This document shows, piece after piece, positions 12,814 through 23,320 of a DNA stretch of 64,000 bases. Source of the stretch: Calycina herbarum (taxonomy: Eukaryota; Ascomycota; Leotiomycetes; Helotiales; Pezizellaceae); the NCBI GenBank assembly GCA_001414485.1, contig LLEY01000017.1:537584-601583 (forward strand), given 5' to 3'. Numbering within the stretch: the first letter of the stretch is position 1; every line of letters begins with the position of its first letter. The notes under the pieces were generated by a model. The model saw only the letters and a list, made by a program, of their open reading frames with translations. It did not search any database and was not told the DNA's origin. The position numbers were made by a program, and so were the translations under genes.

Positions 12814-14009
12814 GCCTCTCCTTATAACTACCTCTCGCTATATATATATCGCGTCGTACCTGCTTATCTACGCCTTTCTAGGCTATAATATCCTGTGTAT
12901 CCTCTATAATAAGTGTACCCCCTTCACGGACACGAGCTTTTTTAGCCCTCCGGCGTTTGCTAAGAGCTTCATTTGCTGCCTAAAGTATACGTACCTCGGT
13001 AGACAGAAGAGTTATCTCATAAGCTATTCGCTCTGTACCTTTAGCCAGCGCTGTAACTGTCTCAAATAGAGGGGTTGGCGAGCTTCCCTAATAGCGAGCA
13101 ATTCGATTTCGTATAAGAGTTAACTGTGAAAGAGCTTCTGTTGGGTTAGAAGAGGTCTGAGATTCCTATAGGAGGGTGTTGGCAGTGGAGGGTCTAGAGG
13201 GTGTTAGAACTTGTACGAGCAGTAGTATGTTAATTAAAATGTTTTATCTATTCTAGACCTGTCTTATTATTCGTCTATCTGTTAATTATCGGTTTAATAA
13301 CCTAGTTAGATAGAAGACCGCTATTAGTATACTAATTTACGAGATAATTCTTTCCTTGAACTACTAAAAATAGAGGAATACTCTAGCCTTCACTGTTAAT
13401 ATAGGCAATAGTAGTAGCCTATTCTCGATTCCCTAGCTAAACTGCCTTGCCTCTACCACGTCGATCTACACGAGTAACAACTATTGTAGGATAAATCACG
13501 CCTATTATAAACCTAGTTTCGTCGAAGTTATAGAAGTCGTAGTCTAAAACTCTCTATTTCGCCTATATATTTGCAACTAGTCGAAACCATGTGCTAATTA
13601 GCTTAGGATCTTCGTATAAGGCTCTTTAGAAATCATAAACGCGATTAAAACGCGTCTTAAGGGTTGGTTGTCGTTGTATAAACCGATAAGCCTAGAGTTT
13701 ATCGACGCGTTTTCCTACCTGCGACTCGAGGATAAAATTAGCTATATCTTCTATACTAGCTAGCTAGGGTATAAACCCTCTAGAATCTATATTAAGTATA
13801 TTCTGAACAATTACTTCTTCTTCTATCTTAGACAATTTAAGGTTTGCTGGTCGACGGTCGGCTAGAAGAAGGTGGCCGTTTATTCTGTTGTTAAGTATAG
13901 AATAAGGTATTTTGTAGATCTTTGTAGCTTTCTGTTGACTTAGCTTTTTGGATGTTCGAATTGCCTTAATAGCTAGAATGACATTTGATTCTTTAGTAAT
14001 AATAGACAT
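12814..14009 (-). pseudogene. Decayed pogo/Fot1-type (Tc1/mariner) transposase, C-terminus cut by element A
   Basis: The minus strand encodes, from 14009 leftward, an N-terminal helix-turn-helix of the Psq/CENP-B type typical of Fot1/pogo transposases (N-V-I-L-A-I-K-A-I-R, then K-I-Y-K-I-P-Y-S-I-L). The DDE catalytic region follows, with Y-N-F-D-E-T-R-F near 13530 and G-R-G-K-A-V with G-N-R-E near 13420-13450. A basic C-terminal stretch lies near 12950 (S-K-R-R-R-A-K-K-A-R-V-R). The only open part is the first 81 codons (14009-13764); downstream frames are full of stops. The sequence ends at the LTR of element A at 12813, so A probably inserted into this transposon. I could not define its terminal inverted repeats. 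Confidence 0.8.
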
Positions 14010-14527
14010 AGTAGAAGGTTAAAAAAACGCGTGTTAAAGTTAGAGGGTAGGATTTCAGGAAAATTGATCGGGGTCCTGATAAACCACGTTAGAGGTCTTA
14101 TAATAAGAAGGGTAATTTCTTAGAGTTCTTAATAATTATAATTTACTATAAAAAATATATAACTTTATTTTTATTTTTAGAAAATAGTAAGACTAAGTAT
14201 TCTATTAGCTCTCAGCCAGAAGAACTATTTTCCACTAATAATCGATATATTATTAGTTATCCTTAGAAATTCAGTATCGATCGGATCACTTAATACAATA
14301 CAATAAATATCGTAGACCCCCCCCGATATGCCACCGGTAATATCGCCGCCGCCTAAGTCTGCAAGCATCAACCGAAAAGTTGTGCAACCCCCTTCCATGC
14401 CAATCCAACACTCGCCTAAACAGACCCCTGGCCAACTTTCCCATCACCATCGCCTCACCTTCCTCCTCAACACAACACCAACAAACCAACCAAAACACCA
14501 AACACAACACGCCCAAAAGCAGCAACA
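14010..14527. other. AT-rich boundary of the repeat block and promoter side of the next gene
   Basis: AT-rich decayed DNA runs to about 14280 and may hold the right end of the pogo element. From about 14290 base composition changes to C-rich, CAA/ACC-rich DNA typical of a fungal gene leader. No gene is supported here. Confidence 0.55.
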
Positions 14528-15182
14528 ATGACAATAATCCACATAGTCCTCTTCCAATTCAAGTCCACCGCCTCAAAAGATTCAATCCAACAAGTCAGTA
14601 TCCCCTCATCCCCCAAGCATTCCTCACAATCCTTCCCCCACTCAAGCGCAAGCTCAACCCCGCCCCCTACCTACCCCGCAATCACACCTTCCCAAAACAT
14701 CGTACGAGCACTACAATCCCTCCAAACCAAACACACCATGTTTGATAGGTATGATTTGGATTAAACATAACTAATGAATTTTAGGCATGTCAAACAATGC
14801 TCTCCCTCTCACAGACCTGTATCCACCCCACAACTAAGAAACCCTACATCCTCTCCAGTTCAGGTGGTGCGAATAATTCTCCGGAGGGCTTGGATGTATG
14901 TTTCATTTCCCTCTTTGCCTATTCCCCTTGGGCCCTCCAAATAACCCCTCAAATTCTCATCTCACCTCACTTTTCATTCTCTCAAATTTGGAAAGAAAAG
15001 AAAAAACACAAACTAATGTTTCAAAGGGAGGGTTCACACACGGATTCGTAAGCCATTTCGCCAACGAGGAAGATAGGAAGTACTACTTGGAAGAAGACCC
15101 GGCGCATTTGGGATTCGTGAAGAGCCTGGGAGGAATTATTGAGAATGTTAGGGTGGTTGATTATGAGGCCGGAAAATTTTAG
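14528..15182 (+). CDS. Stress-responsive A/B barrel (Dabb) domain protein
   Basis: Three exons are proposed: 14528-14593, 14785-14895 and 15027-15182, with phase-0 introns GTCAGT...TTTTAG and GTATGT...CAAAG. The product is 110 residues, the usual length for single-domain Dabb proteins. It starts M-T-I-I-H-I-V-L-F-Q-F-K (first strand of the barrel), has C-I-H-P-T-T-K-K-P-Y-I and N-N-S-P-E-G in the middle, and ends with E-D-P-A-H-L-G-F-V-K-S-L plus a final V-V-D-Y strand. Dabb proteins form dimeric alpha+beta barrels. Fungal members are uncharacterised or linked to stress or polyketide cyclisation, so the substrate is unknown. The long first intron (191 bp) is the least certain part; an alternative with a coding segment inside it cannot be excluded. 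Confidence 0.8.
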
Positions 15183-15472
15183 TTATTCAGGTCCCTGAGA
15201 GCATTCGCGCCATAACCTGGGAATCGATGGACAGAAATCTGGTCCTGGTCAAGGAAAAGTAACTCTGAAAAAACTCCCAATGAAGAATCTCGGGGAGAAA
15301 CGAATGAATTGAAGAGTTGTGCTTTCATTCTGAAACCTCTTAAGATCGTATCGTATATGCAAGCAATCAGCTCTGTGCTGATGCTGGTATCCATCCGTAG
15401 AAACCAAACGCCACCCAATGCAACTCCCGCAAAAACCCAGATTCGAAAACCGTATATGTACCGCCGTCTAAT

Positions 15473-16265
15473 TTACACCATGAAGGATTCGCCGCAACCG
15501 CATTCTTCCTCTGAGATTTTGTTAGCAGGAAATTCTACCTTTCTCTTTGGAGGAAAAGTACTTACTTATATTCGGATTTGTAAACACAAATTTCTGGTTT
15601 AGTTTATCTTCTGTCCAATCCATCGTGCTGTCGATGATACTCATAAGAGCTCCGCTATCGATGATAACTTTTACTCCGTCTTGCACCACCACCTCGTCAA
15701 AAGCTCCGGCTTTGTCAACGTATTCCAAGTGATATGCCAAACCACTGCACCCCTTATTCTTGACGCTGATTTTTATGAGTTTTGGGTTTGGTTGGTCTAG
15801 TAAATTTCGTAGTTGTTCCACCGCTCCCGGGGTCAACTTCATAGCAGCCTTTCTTGGTCTGAGGGTATATCCACGCTTTGTTCGGACAGGCTTTGCCTGT
15901 TGTGTTTCCTGCTCGTTCGGTGTAATAGCTGGCTCGGGTACAGCTTGTGTTGTTGTTCCAGCATTGTATTGCGCTGATGGCTGTGGTGGTGGCCTGATGT
16001 CGTTTACTTGAGGCATGGTTGGAGAGACTGAGTTGGGAACACCTCCCGTCAGAGGTGGCGGAGGTTGGCTACCTAGTGTATGTGGTTGCCATGCTGTACT
16101 TGTCTGCATCTTTCGTTTCGAGGAGGCGTGGGTAGATTGTGAGGAGGAAAACGAGCGGAGGACATGTTGGCAAGGGCGCAAAGAGGAGCATGTTGGTGAT
16201 GGGGCGAATCGGAAAACAGAGCTTGCGGAGGAAGCCAGAGGCGAAAGTATGCGTTGTACAGGCAT
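15473..16265 (-). CDS. ISA1: Mitochondrial iron-sulfur cluster assembly protein Isa1 (A-type, IscA family)
   Basis: Two exons (16265-15566 and 15510-15473) with a 55-bp intron (GTAAGT, branch CTAAC, CAG) give 245 residues. The first ~140 residues are low-complexity and basic/serine-rich, fitting a mitochondrial targeting region. The A-type carrier domain follows (about 142-245), with the three conserved cysteines: C173 in G-C-S-G-L and C237/C239 in C-G-C-G-E-S-F. The last two lie in a 38-nt terminal exon; read through the intron, the protein would end at R-I-S-C and lose both. Isa1 works with Isa2 and Iba57 in mitochondria to make [4Fe-4S] clusters for aconitase, lipoate synthase and similar enzymes. 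It is divergently transcribed from the ARMH3-like gene across about 610 bp. Confidence 0.93.
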
Positions 16266-16874
16266 TTTAAGGGTATGAGATAGATTGTAGGAGAGAATTA
16301 GGAGGATGTGTGAGTACGAAAGAAGAAGAGTACAAGGCGGAAGGGGTGGTGGGTTGTGGGGTGGGCAAGTGGTGTTTGTAAAGCGTGAAGATGTTGAAAT
16401 CGGCCCACTTCACTCTGAAGAGCTCGGCTGTGAAGTCATACGTATTCCGATGCTGGCCAATCAGCGAAAGCTTATTTCTAACCCTGCCTGATTGGGTAAC
16501 TGCTTGTAAAGCACTTCTAAGATGGTATGATTTATGCACAAAGGGTTTTGGAAAATTGAACGTTTACGGGAATTAATGAAGGTTTGGTAACCGTGGAACT
16601 CTTTCCAAGAAATTCAAGCTCCTCAGCCTTGAAGGAAGATTTCGGATGCAGCTTTTTTTGCTTCGGGAGGCGCTCCACCGGCAGCTGATCCCCGGCAAAC
16701 GGACCCGCAAGTCGGCACGTTAGCGGAGCGGATGAGATATCGGAGCCACAGCCAACCAGCCCTGACGAAGCGTATCGGCCGTGAATTGACAGTTTGACAA
16801 AAAGTAAATCTGACAACCACGAATCCTCTTCTTCTTGCAGACAAAAGGGAATCTTCTTTCTGCTGCCATGAATT
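16266..16874. promoter_or_regulatory. Shared intergenic promoter region of ISA1 and the ARMH3-like gene
   Basis: This 609-bp gap lies between two divergent start codons. It has open frames on both strands, but none resembles a protein I know. I see no clear TATA box. It most likely holds both promoters and 5' leaders. Confidence 0.5.
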
Positions 16875-19062
16875 ATGGAGCCCTCCCCTCTTACGCAGCA
16901 GGCTCGTCCTGAGATCTTTCAGCAGAAAATTGTGGAGCTATACACGGCATTGTTCAAGGTGCCCACACTATTTACATGGAGAGGGGTGCAGAGTACTAAC
17001 ACCATATGTAGGAAGAAGACGAGGAACACGATCATGAGAAACCGGAGGGCTTCTGGAGGGAGTTCTTTCTCCTGCGACCAGACAAGGCTTCCTTGCACCG
17101 AATCCTAGAAGACCTAAGCCCAGATGACCTCCTCCACCTCCAGGTATGAGGCTACAAACCCCTCGAGGAACCGGCAGACCTGACATACAGATAGAACCAA
17201 ACACGGAGGCTTTTTGAGAGGGCGGTGGCATGCATCAAAACCGGAAGTGCTCCAGCGGATGCGCATGCTCTCGATGTAAGATCCAAATTGTTACCAGATA
17301 TGAGGCGAGGCTGACAATGTAGACCATCACAGCTTTTCTTGCCTCCGTCCTACCTAAAAAATATACGAATCCAAGCTCCGATATAATAAATGTGTTGGCA
17401 GGATTGGACCAAGTGGATGCCATATTTACCGATTTCGTTGCTGCGCTAGACGTTACAATAAGGACAGGAATCACATGTAAGCGACGGAGTCTTTGCGCTC
17501 GTGTGAGCCTGCTAATACTTCTACAGTGGAAGTTCGCCAGAAAGCAATTGAGGTGGCATTGGCTGTTGTATCTGGCGCATACCAGACCAGCTTGTTGTCT
17601 TATTTCACACATCGTGATTTGTTTCCTTCTCTTATGAAGGTAGCCTACCCCCATCATTTCCATTCCTACTATTTACTGATTCTGAATAGTTCATTCAAGA
17701 CTCCGAAGCCAATTCCCGCGCATTCGAGCCCTTCACGTTACTCGGCCTACTCGCGAATTACAATAAATTCGAATTCCAAAACCCATACCGATTGCGATTA
17801 GACGACTTCGTCAATGAGGGGACAATACAAAAAATCATCAGATCAGTGGGGTACACATGCACAACTACAAGGGGGAAATATATTGCAATCCAGGATGATC
17901 TTCCTGAGGGATGGAGTATTAGTACCGCCCTCGGTATGGTTGGCTTGGGAGCAATAGCGCCCGGTACAAAACCCGCACAGCCTACCATTGATCCTGAAGT
18001 AGCAAAGGAAATGTTCTCGAAGCTGTAAGTTCTTTCGAGTCTTCTAGTGGACAAAACTAACAAGACTTTAGACCCAGTAATGAGGCTTCGGTACTCCTTG
18101 CGACATACGATTTCGCACATGCGAACAAACTTTTCTGCTTCAATTTTGTTACTTTACCTGCAGAAAAGGGCCTCGAAGCTCCTATTGGAAGTTTCATCTC
18201 CGTCACCTCTTATCTCTTGCAACACGCACATTCCTCTTTCAGAACCTCACTATATTCTCACTTAAATCTCGTCATTCTACGCCTTTTCATCGAGGACCAA
18301 GTCTTGTGTAAAAGAATATGTAGTGATGAGAGCAAAATGTCAGTTCGATTATGCCGACAACGTTCACCTTTCTTGCCTTTAGTCCGAGGGGAGAGAATGC
18401 TTGCGGCCAGTATTTTGGACACGATGATAGATGGTCTAAACCACAATCTTCGAAAACGGCTTGATGTAGATCTCTACATCCTTTGCGTCGGGATCATTCT
18501 AAGACTCATTTCCCACTTATCTCGTTCTCGGACGCGACTTGTATATCACTGGTCTGAATTATTTCGATCACTTCTGTCTCTTGTTCGATTTCTCACGACT
18601 TATACTGCGGATCTCAAGAATCTCAACCACATTGACATTCTTCTTGATGACCTAGTCAATCTGATTGCGCTGTCCCTCTCTGCAGGCGAGGCCTTCCTAC
18701 CTAGCCCTGCTGCATACGATGACCTTTTCTACAAACTCGTTGAAACTGGCGAGATTTTGGTCAAGTTTCGGGATAGTTACGGTCTCGCAAGTCGACCAAG
18801 CAGTTCCATTGAGACATTGATCAGTGTGACGGAACATTATAAACAATTGTTGGCAGATGGCGCACAGGGAAGAAAAGGAAAACACTTGACCAGCGTACAA
18901 GTTTCTGGGGTTATCAAGCAAGGCTATGAAACTCTCAGTATCCAAGCCAAAGAAGGTTTGGATGGATGGGAGAAGTATCGAGAAGCAGACGAGAGGGTTT
19001 TCTTGAAGAAGATGGCTAGGGCGGCAGTTGCAGATGTTAAGACGATGCTGATAGACGGGTGA
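16875..19062 (+). CDS. ARMH3-like protein (DUF1741, armadillo-like helical)
   Basis: Seven exons are proposed: 16875-16958, 17012-17143, 17195-17275, 17323-17476, 17527-17639, 17690-18024 and 18072-19062. They give 629 residues with consistent phases. The protein opens M-E-P-S-P-L-T-Q-Q, followed by the family stretch F-W-R-E-F-F-L-L-R-P-D-K (about 38-50), A-G-L-D-Q-V-D-A-I-F-T-D-F, S-Y-F-T-H-R-D-L-F-P-S-L-M-K, and the large last exon with L-C-K-R-I-C and L-S-A-G-E-A-F-L-P. It is helical throughout with no signal peptide. The animal relative ARMH3 (C10orf76) binds PI4KB/GBF1 at the Golgi and supports secretion; the fungal role is inferred from that. The first donor is GTGCCC, weaker than the others, but the junction keeps the family reading. 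Confidence 0.87.
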
Positions 19063-21073
19063 GGTGTTTATGTTATGATTCGACGAAGTTTTTTGGCGTT
19101 TTTCGTGCATGATCAATCTGGATACCATTAGGAAAGGGCCAAATATACCACCATTTGAGGTTGCGTAAGAGGGGCCAGTCCATAGCCGAGCATTCTGGTA
19201 TGGAGTACTTAGAATGAGGGCGTTGGGCTTGAGAAGCGGACTTTTGTCAGGTATCCGAATACTTTTGGATCACTTGAAAGGTCATCTGGGGCATAGTTTT
19301 GGCGAATGAATGAATGTCATACGCAATTATCCCATCTTATTATGTGTAATCCAACTTCTTCCTATCAATTATAGATTTATACGGGCTGAGCACGTGTATA
19401 AACCACTAACCACTACCAACAGGTGACGCTAACGTCAAACGTGGTTAATACAAGGCCGGTCACTTGTAGGGCGGCTGAGGTGGACCTTTAAACGCGCCCG
19501 ATACGCGACAAGGAGAGGATGAGAATCTAAGATGGGGTGCAGCGTTTAAGGCGGACCTGTGGCACGGCGCTTGGGGAAGAGATCCAACAACGAATGGGAG
19601 GGAAGCGAGGCAGAAGCTTGAAACGAAGCTTGGAAACATTTTCTTTTGGACTCCCAATGGTTGTTTCCCCTCACCCGACGATGGCCGAATATGAGTCAGG
19701 TTTTCTTATCGGCCAGCACATGGCACGAGACTGGTTTTCTATCAAGATCTTCTCTGGAAACTGCTGCTTTTGATGATGCTGCCCTGAGGTGGTATGGTAC
19801 TTGTTGTCGTCGATCTTGAAATTCTTGATGGGATGAACCAGGGGCATTACCGGTTTTTCAAGAGGACCCTGGAATTTAGCGAAGACAGGCTGGATAGCCT
19901 GTGGGTGGGATTGGTGGAAGTGGTGGAGTTGCCCGTTTGCGCTTGCTTTCCCGAGGACTTTGCACCACCCAAAAACAGTACCTGCTTCCAACCTTTCCCA
20001 CAAATCGCAAAACGGGTAAACTCCTTTTGCAGCCTCTTATCAAACTGTGTGCACAGCCACCACTCTTTCCCATCGAATTCTGTGAGGTCTGTTGGCCTAG
20101 ATGTCGTCAGGATGCATCGGCGTGGTGGTGGGGTTGAGGTTGGCACAATGAATCACGGAGCTTTAAACTTCGCTCACAATAGCCTCAAGGGACGATCCAG
20201 GGCCTATTCACGAATAAAGGGAAGTTGCCCCCCAGCCCGAAGGCGACTTCTTTGAAAAGATGGGCACCATCAAACTATCGCACCGCTCCCCATTGGTGTC
20301 CCCTTGCAGAACGATTGAGCTCGTAAGAAGAAGTGCTTGTTTATATGAATCATCCTCGCTGTCCACCGCATCCACAACCACTATTCACATCACCACTCTT
20401 CAATATCAAAAATCATTCGCAAGTCAAAAATTACGGAGCGTTCTACTGAAGTACAAGTACTTTATTTGTAAGATCAGCCCTCTTAACCCACCGCCAGAGC
20501 CGCCCACTGCCTCGGAAGTGCCCAGTCGCGACGTTCTTTCTTCGCCAACAAACGACTGGCTGAGAAGCTCTCCCCCACAAAGCGGTTATTTTGGGAGTGC
20601 GCCTACACAACAAAGCAAATCGCCTCAACACCAAGTCTTCCAGAATAGACGCAGTACCAAGGGCCATTGAATTTAAAACAAAAGGGTCTTTGAGTTTCGA
20701 CTTCGAGTCGAGGGTCTGGCCTGACTCTTTGATTTCTTCATAAAGTGTACGTCGGCCCGCTCCACTAGTTTTGTGGTTCGTCTATACCATTCACTTTTCA
20801 TTTTCCTTGCTATTGTCTCATTCATCTCATTCGCGTCGTCCGTCTCATTCATAATTGGCTTTGTTCAACAAGCGAGCTGGCCTACAATCCTATTGTTATA
20901 GATTCCATTCACACCATCGTGGTTAATTAATTCGCTTTCCCCCACGATACGACTTTTCTTAATCCAACACAATTAATATTCGCTTCACTTTTTCCTTCTT
21001 TTGCTCTCTTTCGAGACTTTTACTTTACGTTACGCGCGCATCATCACGAACGATAAAAGAAACACATACTAAG
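19063..21073. other. Gene-free stretch upstream of PRM1
   Basis: This 2-kb interval has open frames on both strands of up to 153 codons, but they overlap antisense, lack splice-compatible structure and match no family I recognise. The last ~250 bp before the PRM1 start are pyrimidine-rich (CATTCAC, TTTTCCTT blocks), as in fungal promoters and leaders. It may hold regulatory sites for mating-induced expression, but none is visible by eye. Confidence 0.4.
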
Positions 21074-23320
21074 ATGTCTCCACTGGCTGGACTTAGACAA
21101 TACCTAACTTCTCATACTGAGATGTCTTCCGCAAGGAACCCCCCAAACGCCGTACCTGCGGTACCCCAAACCCTCAACGCTGGCAACTATGAAATGGAAG
21201 ATTACTCAGATCGTGGCACCGCCGCACCTCATACAGCACCAGAATACACACCATACCTCGGTCTACGAGCTCGATTATCACAAGTATGGATCAACCGATG
21301 GACCGTACTTCTCTTTCTCATCGTCGTCCGCCTCCTCCTCGCAATCAAAGATATCAACCACTCGATAGATTCTGCCAAAACCGAAGCATTATCCGCATGC
21401 ACAAGCGTCGAGAATGTTGGAAGCGCCATGGCCTCGATGCCACATTACCTCTCACAAGGTGTCAACGCACTAGCAGCTGATGGAATCACGAAAGCTGTCC
21501 GTGGTCTCATGGATATGGTACTGCTTACCGTAACAGGCGTCGAAGAGATCATCCTTTTCTACATCAACATGATGACTTCAACCTACGTCTGTCTCATCAC
21601 CCTCGTTGTTGGTGGCAGTTTGCACGTTGCGATCGATATGATTGAGAAAGTTGGCGATTTCATGAACAAGACCATCGGCGACCTGACAGGCGAGCTTAGC
21701 AAAGATGCTTCCAGCTTCCAAGACTCTCTCAATAGCTTCGTCGGGAAACTTGGTAGTGTTCCATCGCTCTTCGGGGGAAAACCAGCTACACCACCAAATA
21801 TCGATCTCAGTTCCGGAATTGCCAAGTTGAATGGCATCAAAATTGATACAGCCAAGATGGACGCGGAACTCACCAAGCTTAATGCATCAATTCCAGACTT
21901 CGCCGAAGTTCACAAATTTACCGACAGCGTCATTCGACTTCCATTCGAGGAAATTAAGAAACTCATCAACCAATCTCTTCCAGCATACAACTTTGACAAG
22001 TCGGTATTTCCAGTTCCACAGAAGAAGGCGTTGTCATTCTGTACCGGCAATTCCAAGATCAACGACTTCTTCACCGGTCTTTTTGAAGTTGTCAACAAGG
22101 CCAAGATTATCTTCTTGGTTGTTCTCATTCTTGCTGCCATCCTCGTCTGCATTCCTATGGCCTGGCTCGAAATCCAACGCTGGCGCAGAATGCAACAACA
22201 CGCACAACTGGTTCAACAAAACTCTTTCGATCCTATGGATGTTATTCACATCGCCTCACGACCATTCACTTCCCGAATCGGTATCAAGCTTTCTGGAAAA
22301 TTTAAGAGCCCAAAAAAGCAACTCTTGACCCGTTGGTTCATTGCTTACGCCACTTCTCTACCTGCACTCTTTGTTTTGGCTCTCGGAATTGCTGGTTTAT
22401 TCAATTGTCTCTGCCAATACATCGTCCTCAAGGCTGTCGAAAAAGAAGTCCCTGCTATTGCGAATCAAGTCGGAGGTTTCGCTGATGAGGTAGTCACTGC
22501 CGTCAACAACGCATCCATGGACTGGGCTGTCCAATCCAACAAGGTCATCGCCAGCACTGGTGCCAATGTCAATAAAGATCTCTTTGGTTGGGTCAACACG
22601 TCGACCACCGCAGTCAACAACACACTCAATATCTTCACCGACAAGATGAACGAGGCTTTGAACGTAACCTTCGGTGGCACAGTTCTCTACAAACCTGTTA
22701 CCGGACTCATGGAATGTCTCATCGGACTCAAGATTGCCGGTATCGAAAAGGGCCTTACCTGGGTTCACGATCACGCTCACATCGACTTTCCTCAATTCCG
22801 TCCTGATGTCTTCTCCCTCGGCGCAGCAGCAAGTCTCACCAATTCCACCGCCGACGAGTCATTCCTCAGTAACCCTGGCAATGTCGCAGGAGATGGAATC
22901 ACCAACGCCGTCGTCAAGATCTCCAACAAACTTCAAGACGGTCTCCGAACAGAAGTCTATATCTCCTGTGCTCTCATCCTTCTCTGGCTCCTCATCATGC
23001 TCATCGGTCTCGTTCGAGTTTTCATCGCTCTGGCGAGTCGCGACAAGACCCGTGCTGAAGGTGGACCGGTTGGATATACAGGCGAACATAGAGGCGGCCT
23101 GTCACCACGTATCAATCGCAACGAAACAACCGTATTCCCACACTTTGGGGAGCCGGTTAGTTCTGTTCACCCAGGTGACCGAGCAGCGGACGAGCGATGG
23201 GCTACTTCCGATTCAGATAACGAGAAGTTCGGTGGGGTTGGTGGACGAAGGAGTGTGGAGACGAGGAAACCGGGTCATGAGAGAGTGAGCAGTTATGGAT
23301 ATCTAGATGAGAAACGATGA
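21074..23320 (+). CDS. PRM1: Plasma membrane fusion protein Prm1
   Basis: A single intronless 748-residue frame. It has the Prm1 layout: a short cytoplasmic N-terminus ending in L-R-A-R-L-S-Q-V-W-I-N-R-W, a first membrane segment at about 75-92, a second near 170-190, a long extracellular loop with N-glycosylation sites, a central hydrophobic pair near 340-365 and 420-445, a second loop, and a last segment near 630-655. A charged serine-rich cytoplasmic tail follows. In yeast and Neurospora, Prm1 promotes merging of plasma membranes during mating or hyphal/sexual fusion and acts as a disulfide-linked dimer. Start context (AAGATG) is acceptable; Met17 is an alternative start. Length and topology match filamentous-fungal orthologues. 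Confidence 0.93.
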   Translation: MSPLAGLRQYLTSHTEMSSARNPPNAVPAVPQTLNAGNYEMEDYSDRGTAAPHTAPEYTPYLGLRARLSQVWINRWTVLLFLIVVRLLLAIKDINHSIDSAKTEALSACTSVENVGSAMASMPHYLSQGVNALAADGITKAVRGLMDMVLLTVTGVEEIILFYINMMTSTYVCLITLVVGGSLHVAIDMIEKVGDFMNKTIGDLTGELSKDASSFQDSLNSFVGKLGSVPSLFGGKPATPPNIDLSSGIAKLNGIKIDTAKMDAELTKLNASIPDFAEVHKFTDSVIRLPFEEIKKLINQSLPAYNFDKSVFPVPQKKALSFCTGNSKINDFFTGLFEVVNKAKIIFLVVLILAAILVCIPMAWLEIQRWRRMQQHAQLVQQNSFDPMDVIHIASRPFTSRIGIKLSGKFKSPKKQLLTRWFIAYATSLPALFVLALGIAGLFNCLCQYIVLKAVEKEVPAIANQVGGFADEVVTAVNNASMDWAVQSNKVIASTGANVNKDLFGWVNTSTTAVNNTLNIFTDKMNEALNVTFGGTVLYKPVTGLMECLIGLKIAGIEKGLTWVHDHAHIDFPQFRPDVFSLGAAASLTNSTADESFLSNPGNVAGDGITNAVVKISNKLQDGLRTEVYISCALILLWLLIMLIGLVRVFIALASRDKTRAEGGPVGYTGEHRGGLSPRINRNETTVFPHFGEPVSSVHPGDRAADERWATSDSDNEKFGGVGGRRSVETRKPGHERVSSYGYLDEKR

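Noticed and set aside
1..14000. CRISPR array or bacterial-type operon
   Set aside because: No regular spacer array is present and the sequence is eukaryotic repeat DNA with RIP decay.
19794..20255. 153-codon plus-strand open frame upstream of PRM1
   Set aside because: It has strong antisense frames, no domain and no splice support.
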